DNA from: Robbsia andropogonis
GTDB taxonomy: Bacteria; Pseudomonadota; Gammaproteobacteria; Burkholderiales; Burkholderiaceae
Direction of reading: 5' to 3'
NCBI RefSeq assembly: GCF_000970345.1
Contig: NZ_LAQU01000005.1
Span: 1-64,000 of the forward strand
DNA: 64,000 nucleotides
The notes beneath the pieces were generated by a model. It was not told the origin of the DNA. It ran no database searches and saw only the letters and a program-made list of their open reading frames with translations. Each line of letters opens with the position of its first letter. Within the stretch, counting starts at the first letter, position 1. The position numbers and the translations under genes were made by a program. This document shows positions 39,585-47,916 of this stretch, one piece after another.

Positions 39585-40598
39585 ATGAAAGCAGTGGGTT
39601 TTTATCAAGCCGGTCCCCTTGATCGCGCCGATGCGCTGGTCGATTTGGAACTGCCTGTGCCAACATTGCGCGATTATGACCTACTTGTAGAGGTCAAGGC
39701 GGTTTCGGTCAATCCGGTGGATACGAAGGTGCGTCGCGGGTCCACGCCCTCGGAAGGCACCGCACGTATTCCGGGATGGGACGCGGCGGGCGTCGTCAAG
39801 GAGGTGGGCCCGCTCGCCACCCGTTTCAAGGTTGGTGATCGCGTATGGTATGCGGGCGATATCACGCGCGCAGGCAGTAACGCGGCGCTGCAGGCGGTTG
39901 ACGAGCGCATTGTCGGACCGATGCCGACCACACTTGATTTCGCCGATGCCGCCTCGTTGCCGCTGACGACGATTACGGCATGGGAATTGTTATTCGATCG
40001 CCTGGAAGTGCAAAGGGCCGACCCCACGGAAGATAACGTCTTGCTGGTAGTGGGCGCGGCGGGTGGCGTTGGATCGATTCTGACGCAATTGGCGCGGGCT
40101 TTGACCGGCCTGACCGTCATCGGCACGGCGTCACGGCCACGAAGCCGTGATTGGGTACTGGACCACGGCGCGCATCATACCATCGATCACCATCAGCCGT
40201 GGCAACCGCAGCTTGCGGCGCTTGGGTTTGCGCATGTCAGTCACGTCGCCGGTTTGAACGACAGCGCTCGCCACGTGCCGCAGATTGCCGAGGTCCTGTG
40301 TCCGGAAGGGCAGTTCGCCTTGATCGATGATCCGGAGAACCTCGATATCAGCCCGTTCAAGTCGAAGTCGATTGCGATCCATTGGGAATTGATGTGCACC
40401 CGATCAATCTATACGACGAAGACGATCGCGCGGCAACACGCATTGTTGCGACGCGCGGCGCAACTGGTGGATCGCGGCGTGCTCCGGCATACGGCGACGC
40501 AACGCATCGATGGCATCGATGCCGCCAGCCTGAAGCAGGCGCATGCGCTGGTGGAACGTGGCGACATGATCGGCAAGGTTGTGCTGGTCGCGAAGTAA
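39585..40598 (+). CDS. Zinc-type alcohol dehydrogenase-like / NADPH:quinone oxidoreductase
   Basis: A 337-residue medium-chain dehydrogenase/reductase of the zinc-binding-alcohol-dehydrogenase-like (quinone oxidoreductase) group. Seen: the VKAVSVNPVDTKVRRG N-terminal catalytic-fold segment, IPGWDAAGVVKEVGP, the nucleotide loop VVGAAGGVGSILTQLA, and the C-terminal GDMIGKVVLV. No structural-zinc cysteine cluster is present, as expected for quinone-oxidoreductase types. The ATG at 39585 has AGGAG six bases upstream. The divergent LysR gene probably controls it. Confidence 0.88.
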   Translation: MKAVGFYQAGPLDRADALVDLELPVPTLRDYDLLVEVKAVSVNPVDTKVRRGSTPSEGTARIPGWDAAGVVKEVGPLATRFKVGDRVWYAGDITRAGSNAALQAVDERIVGPMPTTLDFADAASLPLTTITAWELLFDRLEVQRADPTEDNVLLVVGAAGGVGSILTQLARALTGLTVIGTASRPRSRDWVLDHGAHHTIDHHQPWQPQLAALGFAHVSHVAGLNDSARHVPQIAEVLCPEGQFALIDDPENLDISPFKSKSIAIHWELMCTRSIYTTKTIARQHALLRRAAQLVDRGVLRHTATQRIDGIDAASLKQAHALVERGDMIGKVVLVAK

Positions 40599-40696
40599 TC
40601 ACGCGTGCGCATCACGCCTGGCGGATTGAAACCGGGCGAACTGTAAGACCGGACTGGCGGTTCCGTCCGTCCGGGCCTCTTCGTCTCATTACGTTA

Positions 40697-40709
40697 GGCG
40701 CCGTATTGC
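40697..40709 (+). repeat. 13-base motif shared by the two large F-box-like genes (copy 1)
   Basis: GGCGCCGTATTGC occurs 166 bases before the start of the first gene and again at 43047-43059 before the second. It may be a common control element or a relic of the duplication. Confidence 0.4.
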
Positions 40710-40875
40710 AGCACCACGCGAATGCAAGTGGCCCACTGCATCGCCGTTGCGCTTTGCATCCGTTATTCTCCATACCACTAAACGTTCGCGTGCCCGTTCC
40801 GCCAGCGGTTCCTCTGTGCAACTCCGTTGTGACGCACGCGTCCCCCGGGCCATCGCGTCAATTGGGAGTGTGGAA

Positions 40876-42972
40876 ATGGATAGTGGTTCGACGGACGTGC
40901 TCATCCGCCCTTCGTTCCGTGAACTCGACGAGTGGGCAAGCGTGATGCATTCGCCAACGACCGCGAAGAAACCGAATATCTACATCACCTCGCCTGAAGC
41001 AAGCCGCGTACGTACAGTGCCGCTCGCCGACCCAAGCGAGGAAGCGACGACATACGGGGCAGCGTCATGCCTGTCTGAGTTGCCAGCGGACCGTCTGATT
41101 GTGGTCACGGGAGGCTTGCCATGGGACTCCCTGGTTCAGTTGTCCATCTGCAGTAGGCGACTGTATCGATTAAGCCTGGGCTGTGCCATATATCGAATCC
41201 AGCGTGTCACGGATGTGGTTGGCATGATCGATGTGATGTGCGGCATCAAGCGTATGGCGGAAGCACGGCACCCTATATTGCTTCGCGAACTTTCAACGCG
41301 AATGATTGGCATCAAGGGAAGCGGCAGCGAGATGGTGCTCCAGATGTGGCGTGAATCCATCAGGCGATCTCAGCATTGGATTGTCCGTCAGCCTGATGAA
41401 TTGCAAGGCGAAGCCATCGTCAATTTGATGATAGCCGCATACGGGGCGATTCTGCCGAGAGATCGGGTCAAGCCGCATGCCTTGGTGCAAGCGGTATTAA
41501 TGGATATGAGCAAACTAATGCTGATCCGATGGCCCCCTATCCTGGAGGTACTCGTAGCCGCTGGCGGACATCACCAACTGGTAACACGATACATCGATCA
41601 TTTTGCGAAGTATTTTCAAGGAACGTTGCCAAGCGTGTCGGATACGTTCGCCTTCGAGTTGGGAAGTACCTTGCTCTTGCGTTTGCATACCAGAAATGTA
41701 TCGAAAGCGATGTCTTTGCATTTTGGCGTTAGCGACGCGCAACATGCGCGTATTGCCGACAACATTGCATATGCGATTGCCAAGCACGTCGTGGAATCGC
41801 CGCGCACGTTGTACATGTCAGGATCTCTGGATGAACGATGCCGACGGTGGGACAGGCGGGTGGGAAGTGACGTGAAACGTCTTGCCGAGCGCCATTTGGT
41901 GTCGATGCTCGGGTCGCGTATGCGCTCGGACGGCTCCTGGCGGGTGCTTTTGGAGAAAAGTGACGCAACTTCCGACCGTGTCATGATGGCCGCGCGGCGG
42001 CATATTCTGACCTTGGAGAGCGATACGCTTCAAGCGTTGCCGAATGAGACGCAGCACAATCTGTTTCTGGCGCTCCACCAATCGTTTGGCGAAGTGGAGG
42101 GCGCTGATGCATGGAAGAAAAGCTACAAGATGGTTGAGGGAATGCCATGGGAAGCGCAGCCGGCGCTGATGCACCGTCTGGCGTGCCGACTCGCTCCGGT
42201 CGAACACCGTGCCTGGTTTGATAACGAAGACCGGGTTTCCTTGTTGGACAGTGCCTCTGCCTGGGCGATCGAGATCGTACCGCGCTGCGCGCGAAACGGG
42301 CGTTCCGGATTGGGTGGGAGAGCGTTTGCTGCATTGCTGAGCTTGTGGGCGGCGCTTGGTGAAGTCGACCGGAAAGGAAAGGAAGACGTTTTCCACGAGG
42401 CATTTTCCAGCTTGCCCGTCGCGCTCCCGCCGCCCGATTGGGGACCGACGCTCGATAGTGTGGGCCTGTTCAATCATCGGCACGGTAGCGATTTATTCGG
42501 ACTGGTAGACCAGGTAGCATTAAATGCGCTGCTGAAGCGTTTTCTTTGCGATAAGCATTCCTGCTTGATGTCACCGTCACCGTATTTCGCGAAATGGATC
42601 TGCAAAGAGGTTCCAGCATATTGGGACGCGCTACCCGATGGCGACAGACCGGTCGAGCGATGGCACGCGTTCTGCAGTCGATTCGACCTGCCACGGGAGA
42701 TGAGAACGCAGCTACGTCGCGATGTGTTGCAGCACTATGCACGCAACCTCGCACAGGCACCTACTTCGTTCGACGAAGTGCTGTCCCGCGCCGGCTTCCA
42801 TGATTCGCAGGGACGGCATGAGTTTGAAGAAGCATGCTGGGACGTCCAGAGCGCCTTGCCGGATGATACGACCCTGGCAAGGCGCCTTCATGTCTTCGGC
42901 TTGACGGATCGATTACGCGAAAGAATCACGGCGCGGTTCGGTGGCGAGGTGCTTCGGCGGCGGCGGCGATAG
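40876..42972 (+). CDS. Large hypothetical protein with F-box-like N-terminus (copy 1 of tandem pair)
   Basis: A 698-residue protein of unknown function. The ATG at 40876 has GGGAG seven bases upstream; the longer open frame has none. After about 65 polar residues comes an F-box-like segment: LSELPADRLIVVTGGLPWDS, then LVQLSICSRRLYRLS. A long helical region follows, with SDTFAFELGSTLLLR, HFGVSDAQHARIADNIAYAI and CRRWDRRV, then a C-terminal helical domain with WICKEVPAYWD. It is clearly paralogous to the next gene (for example SWRVLL, WEAQPALMHRLACRL and FGV..AQHARIAD in both). It is remotely similar to both modules of the 742-residue protein at 4444-6672 (SD..A..L.S, FGV, CSRW). No signal peptide or membrane helix is seen. 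Confidence 0.75.
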   Translation: MDSGSTDVLIRPSFRELDEWASVMHSPTTAKKPNIYITSPEASRVRTVPLADPSEEATTYGAASCLSELPADRLIVVTGGLPWDSLVQLSICSRRLYRLSLGCAIYRIQRVTDVVGMIDVMCGIKRMAEARHPILLRELSTRMIGIKGSGSEMVLQMWRESIRRSQHWIVRQPDELQGEAIVNLMIAAYGAILPRDRVKPHALVQAVLMDMSKLMLIRWPPILEVLVAAGGHHQLVTRYIDHFAKYFQGTLPSVSDTFAFELGSTLLLRLHTRNVSKAMSLHFGVSDAQHARIADNIAYAIAKHVVESPRTLYMSGSLDERCRRWDRRVGSDVKRLAERHLVSMLGSRMRSDGSWRVLLEKSDATSDRVMMAARRHILTLESDTLQALPNETQHNLFLALHQSFGEVEGADAWKKSYKMVEGMPWEAQPALMHRLACRLAPVEHRAWFDNEDRVSLLDSASAWAIEIVPRCARNGRSGLGGRAFAALLSLWAALGEVDRKGKEDVFHEAFSSLPVALPPPDWGPTLDSVGLFNHRHGSDLFGLVDQVALNALLKRFLCDKHSCLMSPSPYFAKWICKEVPAYWDALPDGDRPVERWHAFCSRFDLPREMRTQLRRDVLQHYARNLAQAPTSFDEVLSRAGFHDSQGRHEFEEACWDVQSALPDDTTLARRLHVFGLTDRLRERITARFGGEVLRRRRR

Positions 42973-43046
42973 CGCACGGTGTCCGATCGCCTGATAGACG
43001 TGTGAAATCGGCCGCGGGCATTCACTCGGCGGTCGAGCGCTGTTCC

Positions 43047-43059
43047 GGCGCCGTATTGC
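43047..43059 (+). repeat. 13-base motif shared by the two large F-box-like genes (copy 2)
   Basis: GGCGCCGTATTGC is identical to 40697-40709. Here it ends 64 bases before the start codon. Both genes also share CAATTGG(G)AG around the ribosome site. Confidence 0.4.
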
Positions 43060-43123
43060 GTTCGTCCGCCTGATCCTTTAGAAGACGCCGCCGTGGATAC
43101 CTATTTGCAATTGGAGCTTAAGC

Positions 43124-45493
43124 ATGAATTCAAGCTGGACAGTGGCATCTCCATTCTGGCCGGCCGGTGTCCTGGACGACCCGGCTAACGACACGCCACT
43201 TAAGGAGCCATCGCCAAGTCTTACGCCTCTCCCATCTTCAATTGAAACGCCGGCGCGAAGGCGCTCGTCGTCGTTTAGCCCTGAGCCAGCTTCTTCAGCA
43301 ATACCGATATCGTCATCACCATCACCACCACCATCCCCTTCCTCCGCGTCTACAGTCATCAGATCACTTACCCAGTCTCCATCGCGTACGACGCCCGAAA
43401 CGGTCAGTCCGTGGCGCAAGCGAAGGCGCGTGTTATTACCTTCGAATAGACGTCCGCCGCACCCGCCGTCACCGCAAGCGCCCGCCACGACGCCGGACAT
43501 CCATATCTCTCAACATTGGAAGCATGGCGCGCCTGTGGTTTTACTGTCCTATGATGTTCCGTTGAGCGAGTTGTTTCCTGAAGACGCGACGCTCACCGGT
43601 CTGTCGGACGATGCATTGCTGGGACTGATGAAACGGTTGCCATGGGAGGCGAGAATGCTGCTGTCGTTGTGCGACAAGCGGCTGAATCGATTGCATATCT
43701 CGTGCGTCGTGCATCGAATCAAGGACGCAACCGAGGAGATCGACGCTGTTGGTGCATTGTGCAATATCCAGAAATTGCCTGATAGGTGCCATCCGGCGTT
43801 ACTACGACAACTTGCCGCGAGGATGGTCGTTATCAAGGGAAGTAATAGTGAAGTGGTGTGGCGGATGTGGCAAGAGTCTATCAAGCAATCCTGGGAATGG
43901 CTCCGACGTCAGTCCCCCGACGTCATGAATGCGATGATGGTTGATTGGTTGCTTGCCGACTACCACGCGACCATGCCGCGAGACCATATCAGGTCGTATG
44001 CAACCGTGCATGCAGTCTTACGGCAACTGACGCCTTTGCCGCTTGCCCAATGGCCGCCGGTGCTTGAGGTGTTGCTGGAGGCGGGAGGCCATGATCAACT
44101 GATTTCCAAGTATGTGCTCGATTTCACCCGACGTTTTTGCGGCGAGCTACCGAAAGTGTCGGATCTGCTGGCTTCCGAGATTGGAAGCATGTTGCTGTTT
44201 CGGCTGCGGGGATGTCATATCGCGAAAAGGCTGACGGTGTGCTTTGGCGTCAGCCGTGCGCAGCACGCGAGAATTGCGGACCGAATAGCGTACAGGATCG
44301 CGAAGCGTGTTGTCGATGGCGTGTCCCAACGGGGCAGGGCGTTGTCATTGGAAGACCATTGCCGTCAATGGGATGAACGTGCGGAAAGTTCGGTCTGGCA
44401 TGACGCCGAACTGCACCTGCTGGCAATGATCGGGCCTGATCTTCGGCTGGACGGTTCGTGGCGGGTTCTTTTAAAAAAGACCGGTGCGATGAGCGAGCGT
44501 GTTTCTCATGCTGCCCGGTCCTATATCTTGGCAATGGAAATGGACACGGTGCAGGCATTGCCGAGTCAGACAACGGTCGACCTTTTTCTGGTGCTGCATG
44601 ATTTCGTCGCGGAGATACAAGATGGCCGGGAATGGTATAGATCTTTCGGCATGGTCAATGGCATGCAGTGGGAGGCGCAACCCGCACTGATGCACCGTTT
44701 GGCGTGCCGCCTCGAAGGCGCAAAACATCTTGCCTGGTTCGATGAACAAATACGTACTGTCATTTTGGAACAGGCGACATTCTGGGCAATTAATATCGTG
44801 CCGCGATGCGTGGAAACGGGAAGATCCGCGCTTGCGGGACGGGCATTCACGGCGCTGCTCCAAATGTGGGCGACGCTCGGCCACGCCGATGCCGTGGGCA
44901 TGCGGGACGTGTTTTACGAGTCATTCGTCTGCATGCAGACCTTGCTTCCGCCGTCCGATTGGGGGGCGGCGCTGAATACTCTGGGTGCTTATGACCCACA
45001 GCGTAACCAAGCGCTCTACGGATTATTTGATCCGGACGCGCTGCGTTCCGTCCTGAAAACCTATCTTTGTGACGAGGGCTCCAGTTTCATCGCGCCCTCC
45101 ATGCATTTTTCGAGATGGATTTGCAGAGAGGTGGCAGCGTATTGGGAGGAGCTTCCCGACGGCCGCACACCGTCCGAGCGGTGGGTCGCGTTTTGCAAAC
45201 GTTTTGGCTTATCGCGAGAGATGCAGTCCGTGCTTCGGGATAATGTCTTGCAACATTATGCGGCAACGCTGTTGGCGTCGTCGATACCGATTGATGAATT
45301 GCTGTCGCGTATCGGGTTCAATGACCCGCGAGGACGGCATGATTTCGAGGCGGCGGTGTGGAAGATCCAGGAGACACTGTCGGCTGATGTCTTGCTGGAG
45401 CAGCGTCGTGATGTCTTTGGTGTGACGAACAGCTTGCGCAATCGGATGATGCAGTCATACGGCAGCAATCTCATCTCTCCGCGACATCGATAA
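43124..45493 (+). CDS. Large hypothetical protein with Ser/Pro-rich N-terminus and F-box-like module (copy 2)
   Basis: A 789-residue paralogue of the preceding gene; the ATG has GGAG seven bases upstream. The first 130 residues are rich in Ser, Pro and Thr with basic patches (RRRSSSF, PWRKRRR) and are probably disordered, resembling secretion leaders of type III effectors or nuclear-targeting regions. The F-box-like segment is LTGLSDDALLGLMKRLPWEA, then RMLLSLCDKRLNRLH. It is followed by KVSDLLASEIGSMLLFR, CFGVSRAQHARIADRIAYRI, CRQWDER and the shared C-terminal domain (WICREVAAYWEELPDG). Full-length similarity to the upstream gene after the leader shows tandem duplication. Function is unknown; a host-directed role is inference. 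Confidence 0.75.
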   Translation: MNSSWTVASPFWPAGVLDDPANDTPLKEPSPSLTPLPSSIETPARRRSSSFSPEPASSAIPISSSPSPPPSPSSASTVIRSLTQSPSRTTPETVSPWRKRRRVLLPSNRRPPHPPSPQAPATTPDIHISQHWKHGAPVVLLSYDVPLSELFPEDATLTGLSDDALLGLMKRLPWEARMLLSLCDKRLNRLHISCVVHRIKDATEEIDAVGALCNIQKLPDRCHPALLRQLAARMVVIKGSNSEVVWRMWQESIKQSWEWLRRQSPDVMNAMMVDWLLADYHATMPRDHIRSYATVHAVLRQLTPLPLAQWPPVLEVLLEAGGHDQLISKYVLDFTRRFCGELPKVSDLLASEIGSMLLFRLRGCHIAKRLTVCFGVSRAQHARIADRIAYRIAKRVVDGVSQRGRALSLEDHCRQWDERAESSVWHDAELHLLAMIGPDLRLDGSWRVLLKKTGAMSERVSHAARSYILAMEMDTVQALPSQTTVDLFLVLHDFVAEIQDGREWYRSFGMVNGMQWEAQPALMHRLACRLEGAKHLAWFDEQIRTVILEQATFWAINIVPRCVETGRSALAGRAFTALLQMWATLGHADAVGMRDVFYESFVCMQTLLPPSDWGAALNTLGAYDPQRNQALYGLFDPDALRSVLKTYLCDEGSSFIAPSMHFSRWICREVAAYWEELPDGRTPSERWVAFCKRFGLSREMQSVLRDNVLQHYAATLLASSIPIDELLSRIGFNDPRGRHDFEAAVWKIQETLSADVLLEQRRDVFGVTNSLRNRMMQSYGSNLISPRHR

Positions 45494-45612
45494 CGCGCGC
45501 AATCCAGGCAGTACTGGAACCTTATTCCCGCATCCGCGACACAGGGGAAGTGAGCCCTCGCGAAGCGTACCGACGATCGCATGCGGCGATGTTTGGAAAA
45601 GAGATATCCATA

Positions 45613-46065
45613 ATGCCGTCGAATCGAATCAACCCCCGGCTCCGTCTAGTGCATGATGCAATGGCATTGGCAATCCCGAAAGGGGATATCGGGTCGCCCG
45701 ATTGCCCGTCGTTAGACGTTGCCCTGTCGCTTGCAGACGAGTGGGAAGCCGTCCGCGAGCGGATGGTCGCGATGCCGGGCGTCGCGGGCCCCGCACTCGC
45801 TTACGGACCCATGCCACGTTTTGATGGTGCCTCGGCGCCTGCGCAGGTGTGGGCCGCGATCGACGAATTGAACCGTTGGTGCCGTCACGAAGTGGCGCGG
45901 CTCGCCGCATTGCGGCAACAGCAAACGGCGATGCAGGTGATCGCCACGGCGTTGGACGCCGTGACGGTGATGAACGCGGTTGCGCCTGACGTGGCCATCG
46001 AGGTTTGCGCCGGACTGTTCGACCTGGCCGAAAGCACCTGGATGAACGAACACGTAAGTGCTTAG
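45613..46065 (+). CDS. Small helical hypothetical protein downstream of the F-box-like pair
   Basis: A 150-residue soluble, mostly alpha-helical protein of unknown family (ALSLADEWEAVRERM, then IDELNRWCRHEVARLAALRQ). The ATG has GAGA eight bases upstream; the longer frame from 45550 lacks a ribosome site. It follows the second F-box-like gene by 119 bases on the same strand and could be a partner or chaperone. Its size would suit that, but its charge and sequence do not prove it. Confidence 0.6.
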   Translation: MPSNRINPRLRLVHDAMALAIPKGDIGSPDCPSLDVALSLADEWEAVRERMVAMPGVAGPALAYGPMPRFDGASAPAQVWAAIDELNRWCRHEVARLAALRQQQTAMQVIATALDAVTVMNAVAPDVAIEVCAGLFDLAESTWMNEHVSA

Positions 46066-46170
46066 TCGCTTACGCCAACATGTGCATTGCGTTCCGACGT
46101 TACGCGGCCTTGGATGCCAATTGCTTCATGCTTTCGCAGACGTGCCATGCTGCGTCTGATGGTGAAAATG

Positions 46171-47916
46171 TCACGCGGCCGGCACCGTGGCGCCGATCGC
46201 TTCGTACAGTTTGATCAAGTCTTGCCATTGCGTGGCACGTGCGTCGATCAAATCGCGCTCCGCGGACAAGGCCTGTTGTTCCGCGGCTCGCACGGTCGTC
46301 GTCGGCACCGCCCCGAGGCGTGCCTTTTCTCGTTGGCGGTCCGTACTGCGCTCCGCGGACGCCGTACGCTTCTCCAATGCATCGATACGCGTGCGATCCG
46401 CGTCCAACGCTGACAATGCATCGGCGACCTGCTGGAAGGCCTGCAAGACCGTTTGCCGATACTGCGCCTTGCTTGCCTCGAATGTCTGCTGCGCCCCGCG
46501 CACTTGTTCCCGCAAGGCGCCGCCGTGGAACAGAGGCGCGCTCAGTTGCGCTGCCGCCGACCAGATCCACGCGGGTCCGGACAACAAATCAGGTTGGAGA
46601 AAGCCGCCACGGCCCAGCCGTGCGGTCAGTTTCAACTGCGGCAACATCGCCGCGCGCGCAACCCCTACCGCCATCGCGCTACCTTGCAACGCTGCCGTGG
46701 CGGCGCGAATGTCCGGCCTTTGCGCCAATAGTTCCGATGGCACGACAGTCGGAATCGGGATGCCGGCACCGTTTGCCCCATGTGGCCCCGCGTTTGCCGC
46801 ATTCGTGCCCGTGCTGTCCAGGGCGGTCCGATTCATGGGCGCGCCGCCCGGGGCGAGTGTGCCGTCTCCATTGCTTCCCGGATCGCGGTGTGTATTGAAC
46901 GGCAGCGGCTGGGGCGCCGCGTCCGGTGTGCGTCCGAGCAGTGCTGCCAAGGCGTGGCGAGCGGTTGCGCGTTGTGTCTCCACCGCCGCCACCGCTGCAT
47001 GTGCCGAGTCGGCCTGCATCCGTGCCGACAGCACCGCATCGTCATTGACAGCGCCGAGTGCCGCACGGCGCAGCGTGGTTTCCAAGTCGGCGTCGGACAG
47101 CGCGGCGGTGCGGACGGCGTTTTGCCATTGGGCTTGGAGCGCGGAGAGCGTGATCGTCGTCGTGGCGACGCGAGAGGCCAACGCCAGGCGTGCCGCGTCG
47201 CGCTGCGCGGCTTCCGTGTCGACCTGTTTACGTCGTGTTTCATTGTCCAGGCGTGTGGCGCCGAAGAGATCGACGTCATAGGATGCGCTGACGAATGTCG
47301 ACCAATCGTCGTAGAACGCTGTCCCGGATTTCTGCAGGGTCCCGTCGGGCCCAATGGTCGGAATGCCAGGCCCACGCGTGCGCGATGCGTCGGCGCCGAG
47401 ATCGACCGACGGCAACGTCGCATTACCGATGGCTGCCTGCAATACGTGACGGGCGGCCGCGAGCTGTTTCTCTGTCCCGTCCAAGCCGGGATTTCGCGCC
47501 AATGCTTCGTCGACGGTTGCTGCCAATGCAGGCTGCCCGAGACGATGCCACCAGGGTGCCGTCTTCGTTGCGGCAGTGCTATCGGCGGGCATCGACGCGG
47601 CGGGCGCGATAACGGGTACCGCGGGTACAACGACATCAGGTGCGCGGAAGACCCCCTGATCGTCACGCACGGTGACCTGGGGCGGCGTGGCATCGGGGAC
47701 CAGATGTGTACAGCCGTCCAGCAGCGCGCACGCGAATAGCGCGCAAGCAAGGTACGTGGCGTGTGGCTGCCGTGGTGGCGTCGGCGCATCGTCGCGGTGA
47801 ATGGGATGGCTTTGCCGCTGGCGTGCGAACAGGCCGGGGCGAGGCGCGCTTGTAGAATCCGTGCGGTGGTCGGCTGCATGGCGTGCACCGGGGCGTGGCA
47901 GTAGCGTGCGTTTCAT
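46171..47916 (-). CDS. Outer-membrane efflux factor (OprM/NodT-type lipoprotein)
   Basis: A 581-residue TolC-like channel. A long basic N-terminus precedes a hydrophobic stretch ending in a lipobox-like LLDGC. The two outer-membrane-efflux repeats follow (PWWHRLGQPALAATVDEALA early; RPDIRAATAALQGSAMAVGV and QYRQTVLQAFQQVADALSAL later). It forms the outer-membrane duct of the RND pump encoded directly upstream. Its ATG overlaps the RND stop by four bases. A roughly 45-residue Pro/Gly/Asn-rich insert lies before IPIPTVVPSELLAQ. Confidence 0.9.
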   Translation of the reverse strand: MKRTLLPRPGARHAADHRTDSTSAPRPGLFARQRQSHPIHRDDAPTPPRQPHATYLACALFACALLDGCTHLVPDATPPQVTVRDDQGVFRAPDVVVPAVPVIAPAASMPADSTAATKTAPWWHRLGQPALAATVDEALARNPGLDGTEKQLAAARHVLQAAIGNATLPSVDLGADASRTRGPGIPTIGPDGTLQKSGTAFYDDWSTFVSASYDVDLFGATRLDNETRRKQVDTEAAQRDAARLALASRVATTTITLSALQAQWQNAVRTAALSDADLETTLRRAALGAVNDDAVLSARMQADSAHAAVAAVETQRATARHALAALLGRTPDAAPQPLPFNTHRDPGSNGDGTLAPGGAPMNRTALDSTGTNAANAGPHGANGAGIPIPTVVPSELLAQRPDIRAATAALQGSAMAVGVARAAMLPQLKLTARLGRGGFLQPDLLSGPAWIWSAAAQLSAPLFHGGALREQVRGAQQTFEASKAQYRQTVLQAFQQVADALSALDADRTRIDALEKRTASAERSTDRQREKARLGAVPTTTVRAAEQQALSAERDLIDARATQWQDLIKLYEAIGATVPAA

